7,671 nucleotides of DNA from Bacteroidales bacterium (GTDB lineage Bacteria; Bacteroidota; Bacteroidia; Bacteroidales; GCA-2748055). A model generated the notes under the pieces. That model was not told the origin of the DNA, did not search any database, and worked only from the letters and a program-made list of their open reading frames with translations. Positions within the stretch are counted from its first letter, which is position 1. Each line of letters opens with the position of its first letter. The position numbers were made by a program, and so were the translations under genes. Below are positions 1 to 6,173 of this stretch, in pieces. The DNA lies in NCBI GenBank assembly GCA_024763595.1, contig JANTFK010000144.1, forward strand, positions 1 to 7,671, read 5' to 3'.

Positions 1-53
1 GAGAATATAATTCTATTATGTTGACCATTGAGCTGATATTTGGTATCTACTGA

Positions 54-713
54 TCAACCATCCGGAGGAATATGCATTATCCGAACTTTCCGCAGTGCTT
101 TTCGCAGCGATTTGGAAGAGCCCCCGGTAACCCGGTCCACTTCTTTCCAGAAGCTGGAGCTGTGATCACGGTACCTGGTATGCACCAGTTCATGCAGGAT
201 CACATAATCTGACAGGTGATCCGGAAGCATCATCAGCCAGCTGTTCAGGTTCAGGCTATTTTTCGCAGTACAACTCCCCCACCGGCTCTTCATCTTTCTT
301 ATTTTCAAGCCGGTATAGTGATAGCTATGCCTCTCTGCCAGTTCCGCTACCCTGCCTGGCAGATATGCTTTTGCCTGGTCCAGCAAAATCTTCCACAAAG
401 CATCCTCAGCAGATTCATCCTTCCTTTTCTGAACGAGATGTACCTGTTGGCCCCTGATGCTAACTACCTGGCCATATTCAGGCAACCTGCCTGCTGCGTT
501 CCCGTTATCGATATCCGCGAGCCTGGCCATGACCCATTGCTTTTTTAACATCAGGAAAGCTTCAGCCTGCCTCAGGCTCACATAAGGGGGCCTCGTTATC
601 TTTACTTCTCCCCGAAGATTGATACGGATGGACAGGTTCCTGGAGCGTTTGTTCCGGACATGCTTCACAGCACCTATACCATGATATTCAACAATATTTT
701 CCTTATACCTCAT
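54..713 (-). CDS. YgjP/DUF45-family zinc metallopeptidase (SprT-like fold)
   Basis: A 219-residue protein whose C-terminal half carries the hallmarks of the YgjP-like metallohydrolase family (DUF45/M48-like). SRWGSC lies at residues 143-148, and the zinc motif HELVH at 174-178 is followed by a third histidine at H184 (HExxH-x5-H), then SSSFW. E175 would be the catalytic base, with H174, H178 and H184 as zinc ligands. The N-terminal part (about 10-95) is basic and beta-rich, as in the family. There is no signal peptide or membrane segment, so it is probably cytoplasmic. The physiological substrate of this family is not established. The start is well fixed, because an in-frame TGA lies three codons upstream (720-722) with no other start between. 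The gene is divergent from the efflux operon. Length is close to the family norm. The family call is firm; the function is only inferred to be proteolysis or hydrolysis. Confidence 0.9.
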   Translation of the reverse strand: MRYKENIVEYHGIGAVKHVRNKRSRNLSIRINLRGEVKITRPPYVSLRQAEAFLMLKKQWVMARLADIDNGNAAGRLPEYGQVVSIRGQQVHLVQKRKDESAEDALWKILLDQAKAYLPGRVAELAERHSYHYTGLKIRKMKSRWGSCTAKNSLNLNSWLMMLPDHLSDYVILHELVHTRYRDHSSSFWKEVDRVTGGSSKSLRKALRKVRIMHIPPDG

Positions 714-765
714 CCAGAATCAAATGGTTATCCATAACTTTACTGCTATTATTAAAATCCAAGAG
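714..765. promoter_or_regulatory. Short divergent intergenic region, probable back-to-back promoters
   Basis: These 52 bases separate the leftward metallopeptidase from the preferred start (766) of the rightward TolC-family gene, so any promoters for the two genes must lie here or just inside the coding ends. The octamer TAACTTTA at 735-742 resembles the Bacteroidota -7 box (TAnnTTTG), but no TTG sits at the usual distance upstream on the plus strand. On the minus strand a TTG (760-762) lies 17 nt before the complementary octamer TAAAGTTA, a poor -7 match. The individual boxes are weak; the assignment rests mainly on gene orientation. Confidence 0.35.
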
Positions 766-2190
766 ATGATTCGAAAATTAATCATATGTTCCATCCTGCT
801 ACTGGGTGCTGTTATTACCGGGACAGCACAGGAACCATGGTCACTGGACAAATGTATTCAGTATGCCATGGAAAACAACATTCAGATCAAACAGATGGTT
901 CTGAACACCGAATATAATGAAAACCTGCTGAAGCAATCAAAGCTGGCTCAGATCCCCAACCTGAATGCCAACACGAATTATTCCTATTCCTGGGGACGGG
1001 CACTCGACCAGACCACCTATCAGTTTACAGAAGATCAAAAGATTAATTCTTTGAGCCTGGGATTCAGTTCATCCATGAATCTGTTCAACGGGCTGCAGGT
1101 GAGGAACACCATCCTGCAGAATGAACTGAACCTGATGGCCAGCTATCAGGATGTGGAAAAAGTAAAAAACGATATTTCCCTTAATATTGCGGCAGCCTAT
1201 CTCAGGATCATGTTCAACAAAGAGTTGCTGGCTGTTACCCGGAGTCAGCTGGAGGTCACAGGGCAACAGGTAGAGAGAACACAAAAAATGGTAGAAGCCG
1301 GGAAAGTGGCCAGGGGGAATGCCCTGGAACTTCAGGCACAATACGCTTCAGAAGAACTGAATCTGGTCAATGCAGAAAACCAGCTATACATCTCCCTGCT
1401 CAACCTTCAGCAGATACTTGATCTTCCTATCGACACAGCATTTGATGTGGTAATCCCCGTGGTGGAGGATCCTGCCGAAGATCCACTGGTTTACAGTGCC
1501 ATGGAAGTTTACAGAATAGCTGAACAGGAGATGCCGGAGATCAGGCGTGCCGAGCTTGCCATGGAGAGTTCCGAAAAACAACTGCAGATAGCCAGAGGGG
1601 GACGATCACCCCGCTTCTATTTATCGGCCAATTACAACACGGGATACTCTGATATTCGTGAAAAAGTAGTGGAAACACTTCCCGATCAACAATTTCCAAT
1701 CGGGGAGACTGCCAGTGGAGAACAGGTAAATTCCTATCCCCAGCGAATACCAATTTATGGAACCTATCCCTTCTATGAACAGATCCGTGACAACACCTCT
1801 GCAGGTGTTGGCCTGGGCCTCTCCATTCCCATATTCAACGGATGGCAGGTGAACACAAGTATTGCCAATGCCAGGATCGCACTGGAAAACGCAAGACTGG
1901 AGCTGGAAAGTGAAAAGCTCGCCCTTTATGCCACCATCCAGCAGGCCTACGCCGATGCCCTGGCAGCTCTGAAAAAGTTCAATGCAACGCAACAGGCACT
2001 GATCTCCATGGAGGAATCTTTTAAATACACCGAAAAGAAATTTGAAGTTGGCCTGGTCAATACGGTTGATTATAATATGTCCAAGAACACACTTATAGCA
2101 ACACAGTCGGATCTGCTTCAGGCTAAATATGACTTTATTTTCAAAATTGAGATTCTCAACTTCTATAAAGGTGAACCCATCACCCTTTAA
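766..2190 (+). CDS. TolC-family outer membrane efflux protein
   Basis: Outer-membrane channel component of a tripartite export system, which would open a path from a periplasmic adaptor to the outside. Counting from the ATG at 766 (474 residues), the protein begins with a clean signal peptide: basic RK at 3-4, a hydrophobic core to about residue 18, and probable cleavage after GTA (19-21). The family opening SLDKCIQYAMENN then follows. Two outer-membrane-efflux repeats are visible. Each has a beta segment ending in an FNG motif (NLFNG about 105-109, PIFNGW about 355-360) followed by long amphipathic helices. A longer open frame starts at 724, but its extra 14 residues would put a non-signal stretch ahead of the signal peptide, so 766 is preferred. 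The stop is 12 nt before the adaptor gene, which fits a shared transcript. The cargo cannot be deduced, and the pump is not in the window. Confidence 0.93.
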   Translation: MIRKLIICSILLLGAVITGTAQEPWSLDKCIQYAMENNIQIKQMVLNTEYNENLLKQSKLAQIPNLNANTNYSYSWGRALDQTTYQFTEDQKINSLSLGFSSSMNLFNGLQVRNTILQNELNLMASYQDVEKVKNDISLNIAAAYLRIMFNKELLAVTRSQLEVTGQQVERTQKMVEAGKVARGNALELQAQYASEELNLVNAENQLYISLLNLQQILDLPIDTAFDVVIPVVEDPAEDPLVYSAMEVYRIAEQEMPEIRRAELAMESSEKQLQIARGGRSPRFYLSANYNTGYSDIREKVVETLPDQQFPIGETASGEQVNSYPQRIPIYGTYPFYEQIRDNTSAGVGLGLSIPIFNGWQVNTSIANARIALENARLELESEKLALYATIQQAYADALAALKKFNATQQALISMEESFKYTEKKFEVGLVNTVDYNMSKNTLIATQSDLLQAKYDFIFKIEILNFYKGEPITL

Positions 2191-2202
2191 TCCCCCAAAT
2201 CC

Positions 2203-3558
2203 ATGAAATCAAAAAAACTGTTAGTCATTATAACCAGTATCGCTGTAACGTTGATCATTGTACTGGCCATTGGGAAGAAAAAGGGCTGGTTCGGTAACGA
2301 GGGTTACCTGAAAGTGGCTGTGGAAAAAGGTGTGGAAAGGGATATTGTTGAGATGATCACTGCCAATGGAAAGATCCAGCCTGAAACAGAGGTAGCCATT
2401 TCTCCAGATGTATCCGGTGAGGTTGTGGACCTGGTAGTCAAAGAGGGGGATGAAGTGGTCAGGGGCCAGTACCTGTTAAAAATTAAACCTGAAGCCTACC
2501 AGATGGCCAGGAACAGGGCCGAGGCCTCCCTTAATAATGCCAGGGCCAGGTTAAAACAATCTGAAGCGCAACTGGAACTGGCCAGTCTTGACTACAAACG
2601 AAACAGTAAACTGTTCAAGGAAGAAGCCATCTCCGAGGCCGAATTTGAGCAGTCGCTTACACAGTACAATACGGCACTGGCGGAAAAAGAAGCAGCCGAG
2701 TATTCGGTTCAGAGCGCCCAGGCATCCCTGGATGAGGCACAAGAAAGCCTGACCAAGACATCCATCTATGCTCCCATGGAAGGAACCATATCCAGTCTCT
2801 CCGTAGAACTTGGGGAGCGAGTTGTGGGCACATCCATGATGTCAGGTACTGAAATGCTGCGTATTGCCGACCTGAGCCGTATGGAAGTTGAGGTGGAAGT
2901 AAATGAAAATGATATTGTCAGGGTTGCCCTGCATGATACGGCCCTGATTGAAGTGGATGCCTATCCGGACACCCGCTTTAAGGGAGTGGTATCAGAGATC
3001 CCTGTCTCGGCCAAAACAACCGGTATTACAACGGACCAGGTTACAAACTTCATGGTCAAGGTCCTGGTCTTGCCCGAGTCCTACACCGATAAGATCTCGC
3101 CAGCCAATCCCTATCCCCTCAGGCCGGGCATGTCTGCCACTGCTGACATCCAGACAAACCGTAAAAGCGGCATCTACTCCATTCCCATTCAGGCAGTTAC
3201 TACAAGAATGGATACAACAGGAGCATCCATCCCATCCTCTTCGGGGAAAAAAATGACCGGTGAGATAAGTTCAGATGGAACCGTTTCCACCCAAACAGAG
3301 GCCATCCCGGGTGAACCCGGTAATGATGAACCGACGGTTGTGGTCTTTACTGTTTCAGAGGGAAAAGCATGGATGAAAAAGGTGGAAACCGGAATACAGG
3401 ATAATAAATACATTGAAATTACCGGGGGCTTGGATCCGGAAGATGAAATCGTAGTGGCTCCTTATTCAGCTATATCACGACAATTGAAAAACGATTTACC
3501 AGTGGAAGTAGTTTCCCGGGAAGATCTTTTCAAAAGTGATAAAAAGAAGAAGGATTAG
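2203..3558 (+). CDS. MacA/HlyD-type periplasmic adaptor subunit of an efflux system
   Basis: A 451-residue membrane-fusion protein that would bridge an inner-membrane pump to the TolC-like channel encoded just upstream. Residues 5-23 form an N-terminal membrane anchor preceded by KSKK. The order is then: first half of the lipoyl domain (about 62-95, with SPDVSGEV and VKEGDEVVRGQ), an alpha-helical hairpin rich in Ala, Glu and Gln (about 96-185), second lipoyl half (about 187-222, IYAPMEGTISSLSVELGERV), beta-barrel (about 226-318, ending LRPGMSATADI), and a membrane-proximal domain (about 325-440). A polar, low-complexity stretch rich in Ser, Thr, Gly and Pro (about 336-376) interrupts the last domain. 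The tail is strongly basic (SDKKKKD). The architecture resembles adaptors of MacAB-type ABC exporters more than RND adaptors with a lipobox, but the pump class is an inference. The downstream tsaB starts 6 nt after the stop. Confidence 0.92.
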   Translation: MKSKKLLVIITSIAVTLIIVLAIGKKKGWFGNEGYLKVAVEKGVERDIVEMITANGKIQPETEVAISPDVSGEVVDLVVKEGDEVVRGQYLLKIKPEAYQMARNRAEASLNNARARLKQSEAQLELASLDYKRNSKLFKEEAISEAEFEQSLTQYNTALAEKEAAEYSVQSAQASLDEAQESLTKTSIYAPMEGTISSLSVELGERVVGTSMMSGTEMLRIADLSRMEVEVEVNENDIVRVALHDTALIEVDAYPDTRFKGVVSEIPVSAKTTGITTDQVTNFMVKVLVLPESYTDKISPANPYPLRPGMSATADIQTNRKSGIYSIPIQAVTTRMDTTGASIPSSSGKKMTGEISSDGTVSTQTEAIPGEPGNDEPTVVVFTVSEGKAWMKKVETGIQDNKYIEITGGLDPEDEIVVAPYSAISRQLKNDLPVEVVSREDLFKSDKKKKD

Positions 3559-3564
3559 CAGACC

Positions 3565-4284
3565 ATGAAAGGACCACTGATCCTGCATATCGAAACGGCT
3601 ACTGATATTTGTTCTGTTGCTCTCTCAGAAGGGGATCGTCTGCTTTCACTGGTTGAAAGCGGGCCTGAACGTTCCCACGCAACCCTGCTGAACCGTTTTA
3701 TCAGAAAGGCCATGGCAGATGCCGGAAGAGAGCTCTCAAGCATCAACGGGGTTGCCATCAGCAAGGGTCCCGGTTCATACACCGGACTGCGAATAGGTGT
3801 TTCCACTGCCAAAGGAATAACCTATGCGCTGGAAATACCCCTGCTGGCATCGGGTACGCTTGAGAACATGGCCCATGGTGCTTCTGCACATCCGGAGATC
3901 CAGGCTTTGATTGCAAAATACGGGGACAATTTACTGCTCTGTCCCATGCTGGATGCCAGGAGAATGGAGGTTTACGCTGCTTTCTTCTCTTTAAAAATGG
4001 ACCCTGTGAAAGATGTGTCGGCAGATATTATTGCGCAGGATAGTTACAGTGAACTCCTGCAGAGTCACCACATTTGCTTTTTCGGGAACGGATCGGATAA
4101 ATGTGCGCAAATACTTAACCACCCCCATGCTCATTTTGTGAAAGGTGTTCATCCTTCGGCAAAGGATATGATCGTACCGGTACTTAAAATGTACAAACAG
4201 AACCAGTTCGAGAATGTAGCTTACTTTGAACCGTTCTACCTGAAGGATTTTATTGCAACCATTCCTAAGAGAAAGGTGTTATAA
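3565..4284 (+). CDS. tsaB: tRNA threonylcarbamoyladenosine biosynthesis protein TsaB
   Basis: A 239-residue, ASKHA-fold paralogue of TsaD. In bacteria, TsaB dimerises with TsaD and works with TsaE to transfer threonylcarbamoyl from TC-AMP onto A37 of ANN-decoding tRNAs (t6A), in the cytoplasm. Visible family motifs are HIETAT (8-13), ERSHATLL (35-42), the signature GPGSYTGLRIG (68-78), LDARRMEVYAA (129-139), FGNGSDK (173-179) and the C-terminal FEPFYLKDF (221-229). Unlike TsaD it has no metal-binding HxxxH motif, which fits the non-catalytic partner. Length is typical. The ATG is 6 nt after the adaptor stop, so it is probably co-transcribed with the efflux genes although functionally unrelated to them. 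tsaC, tsaD and tsaE are not in the window. Confidence 0.96.
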   Translation: MKGPLILHIETATDICSVALSEGDRLLSLVESGPERSHATLLNRFIRKAMADAGRELSSINGVAISKGPGSYTGLRIGVSTAKGITYALEIPLLASGTLENMAHGASAHPEIQALIAKYGDNLLLCPMLDARRMEVYAAFFSLKMDPVKDVSADIIAQDSYSELLQSHHICFFGNGSDKCAQILNHPHAHFVKGVHPSAKDMIVPVLKMYKQNQFENVAYFEPFYLKDFIATIPKRKVL

Positions 4285-4302
4285 CCAGGTAAAGTATCAT
4301 AC

Positions 4303-4318
4303 AATATATTGATATATT
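4303..4318. repeat. AT-only inverted repeat in the efp leader
   Basis: AATATAT at 4303-4309 and ATATATT at 4312-4318 are perfect inverted arms around a two-base spacer (TG), in the 53-nt gap between tsaB and efp. The stretch overlaps a candidate -7 promoter box (4313-4320). It contains no G-C pairs in the arms and no following T-run on the plus strand, so it is not a convincing terminator. It could be an operator-like site or simply the consequence of an AT-rich leader. Confidence 0.35.
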
Positions 4319-4320
4319 TA
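4313..4320 (+). promoter_or_regulatory. Candidate Bacteroidota -7 promoter box for efp
   Basis: TATATTTA matches the Bacteroidota -7 consensus TAnnTTTG in all fixed positions except the last. It lies 17 nt before the efp ATG, which would leave only a very short leader. No TTG (-33 element) is found 19-23 nt upstream, which weakens the call. The gap here is longer and more AT-rich than the other gaps in the block, so a separate promoter for efp is plausible. Confidence 0.25.
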
Positions 4321-4337
4321 CATTATAAAATAATGAG

Positions 4338-4907
4338 ATGGCAACTACAGCAGACTTCAGAAACGGATTATGTCTAGAGTATAACAATGATCTCTATACC
4401 ATTGTCCAGTTTCAACATGTGAAACCTGGAAAGGGTCCCGCTTTTGTAAGGACCAAAATGAAGAGCCTGACCACCGGCAGGGTCATTGAAAATACATTCT
4501 CAGCAGGTGTGAAAGTCAATACAGTCAGGGTGGAAAGAAGGCCCTACCAGTATCTCTACACAGATGATCTGGGGGTTAATTTCATGCACCTGGAAACATT
4601 CGAGCAAATCACCATTCAGCCTGAAATGATTGAGAATGCAGACCTGATGAAGGAGGGCCAATCGGTTGAAATTGTTGTACATGCAGATACGGAAACCCCC
4701 CTGACGGTAGATCTCCCGCCTTTTGTTGAACTACAAGTTACTTATACCGAACCCGGGGAAAAGGGTAATACGGCCTCCACTTCTGCCCAGAAACCTGCTG
4801 AACTGGAAACAGGAGCTAAAATTATGGTCCCCCTCTTTATTGATACAGATGAACTGATCAAGGTAGATACCCGCGACCGCTCATACGCTGAACGAGTAAA
4901 AAAATAG
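4338..4907 (+). CDS. efp: Translation elongation factor P
   Basis: A full-length 189-residue EF-P, the tRNA-shaped factor that binds between the ribosomal P and E sites and relieves stalling at consecutive prolines. Three beta-barrel domains are recognisable. The KOW-like domain I (about 1-62) includes QHVKPGKGPAFVRTKMK. The OB-like domain II covers about 63-127 (YLYTDDLGVNFMHLETFEQ). Domain III runs about 130-189 (TEPGEKGNTA, then ETGAKIMVPLFI and KVDTRDRSYAERVKK). The tip residue aligned with E. coli K34 is K32, inside the loop PGKGP (residues 30-34). A lysine rather than arginine excludes the EarP rhamnosylation route; whether K32 is modified cannot be told, and no epmA or epmB is in the window. 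The ATG at 4338 gives the standard family N-terminus; the ATG at 4333 is in another frame. The phosphatase gene follows 21 nt downstream. Confidence 0.97.
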   Translation: MATTADFRNGLCLEYNNDLYTIVQFQHVKPGKGPAFVRTKMKSLTTGRVIENTFSAGVKVNTVRVERRPYQYLYTDDLGVNFMHLETFEQITIQPEMIENADLMKEGQSVEIVVHADTETPLTVDLPPFVELQVTYTEPGEKGNTASTSAQKPAELETGAKIMVPLFIDTDELIKVDTRDRSYAERVKK

Positions 4908-4928
4908 TGTTAACCCCCCGAAACTCAC

Positions 4929-6173
4929 ATGGGTAGATTTTCTGAAAACCGTCTGAAACTTTCTACATTCAAACTGAATGCGTTGCTGGACATTACGCTG
5001 GCAATCAATGATAACGTATCAACAAGTGAACTGATAAGGCGTTATGAAAAGATGCTTACCGATGACCTGGATATCGGGAAAGTGATCGTGTTGAAGTATT
5101 CGGATAAATGGGAGTGCCTGCTCAATTCGGGTTTCGGGAACAATTTTTTCAAAAAGGTAGATATAGAAAGGAACCTGCTTCCATATGAAGAGATCTCCTT
5201 TATCACTTCTGAACCACAACACTTTCCTGAACTGGTGGATATTGTCATCCCCGTATCACACAAAGACAAGGCCATCGCCTTTGTACTCATCGGGGATATT
5301 GAAGAGGAAGGTGAGGGAGTGAGCCCTATCATTAAACACCTGCGGTTTATCCAGACCCTCTCCAATATCATTACTGTTGCCATTGAGAATAAGCGCCTTT
5401 TCCAGGAATCACTTCGCCAGGAGGCCCTGAAACGGGAGATGGAACTGGCCAGCAGGATGCAAACCATGCTCATTCCGGCCAGGGAGCGGCTCCCCTCCAA
5501 TGCCTTTATCCGGATGAAAGCCTTTTACCATCCGCATTTTGAAGTGGGAGGCGACTATTATGATGTGATAGCGCTAAGCAAAGAAGAAGTGGGTTTTTGT
5601 ATTGCCGATGTCTCAGGAAAAGGAATCTCTGCCGCCATTCTGATGTCAAATTTTCAGGCCAACCTGAGAGCACTTTTCACAGCCGACCAGAGCCTTACCG
5701 CCACCCTGAACCGTCTGAACGAGCGTGTAATGAACAGTGCCAAAGGTGAGAAGTTTATTACCCTTTTCATAGCTCGCTATCATTTCAAAACCCGTGAACT
5801 AAAATATGTAAATGCCGGCCACAATCCACCTTTGCTATATGAACTGGAATCAGGAAAGCTCATACAGCTTACCAGTGGCTGCGTTGGCATGGGGATGCTG
5901 GATGACCTGCCGTTTGTTAATGAAGCAACCATACAACTGGACCATCCTTCAAAACTGTTCTGTTATACAGACGGACTGGTGGAGGTAATTCAGGATTCGG
6001 GTGTTGAATTCGGTACCGAAAACCTGGAGAAGGAGCTTACCAATTCCATGTCGCTTGAAGAGAATATACAGACCATTATTAAAAACCAGAAAATCCTGGA
6101 AGGATCAGCAGCTATTTTTGACGATATCTCCATTATCGGAGCGGAATTTCCGGGGAAACAAGGATTTGGCTAA
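4929..6173 (+). CDS. PP2C-type (SpoIIE/RsbU family) serine phosphatase with GAF-like sensor domain
   Basis: A 414-residue soluble protein. Residues about 15-155 form an alpha/beta region resembling a GAF sensor domain, assigned from overall pattern only. It is joined by a helical linker (about 150-185, including ELASRMQTMLIP, typical of RsbU-like proteins) to a PP2C-type phosphatase domain (about 190-405). Phosphatase motifs are GGDYYD (207-212), IADVSGKG (225-232), NAGHNPP (295-301), YTDGLVE (346-352) and FDDIS (397-401). The metal-binding aspartates D209/D212, D227, D348 and D398/D399 all appear present, so the enzyme is probably active with Mn2+ or Mg2+. Relatives dephosphorylate STAS-domain anti-anti-sigma proteins in partner-switching cascades. 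No STAS protein or anti-sigma kinase is in the window, so the target is unknown. The gene follows efp by 21 nt and is probably co-transcribed. Its TAA stop overlaps the stop of the convergent ligase gene. Confidence 0.93.
   Translation: MGRFSENRLKLSTFKLNALLDITLAINDNVSTSELIRRYEKMLTDDLDIGKVIVLKYSDKWECLLNSGFGNNFFKKVDIERNLLPYEEISFITSEPQHFPELVDIVIPVSHKDKAIAFVLIGDIEEEGEGVSPIIKHLRFIQTLSNIITVAIENKRLFQESLRQEALKREMELASRMQTMLIPARERLPSNAFIRMKAFYHPHFEVGGDYYDVIALSKEEVGFCIADVSGKGISAAILMSNFQANLRALFTADQSLTATLNRLNERVMNSAKGEKFITLFIARYHFKTRELKYVNAGHNPPLLYELESGKLIQLTSGCVGMGMLDDLPFVNEATIQLDHPSKLFCYTDGLVEVIQDSGVEFGTENLEKELTNSMSLEENIQTIIKNQKILEGSAAIFDDISIIGAEFPGKQGFG

Noticed and set aside
20..40. TTG (20-22) and a TATTTG-like stretch resembling a Bacteroidota promoter on the plus strand
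   Set aside because: The -7 match is poor, and it would drive transcription into the 3' end of the leftward metallopeptidase with no rightward gene before 766.
3..53. Possible C-terminal fragment of a rightward gene ending at TGA 51-53
   Set aside because: Only 16 codons, about 30% GC compared with clearly higher GC in the neighbouring genes, and no recognisable motif. It could equally be intergenic DNA, so it is not listed as a gene.
216..548. 110-residue plus-strand open frame antisense to the metallopeptidase
   Set aside because: It lies wholly within a gene with clear family motifs, and its own composition shows no domain.
724..765. N-terminal extension of the TolC-family protein from an ATG at 724
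   Set aside because: The extra 14 residues precede a complete signal peptide that starts naturally at the ATG at 766.
1069..1992. Several minus-strand open frames within the TolC-family gene
   Set aside because: They are reverse-frame shadows of a well-supported gene and lack recognisable motifs.
5042..5500. 152-residue minus-strand open frame within the phosphatase gene
   Set aside because: Serine-rich shadow of the helical and GAF-like coding region; no family resemblance.
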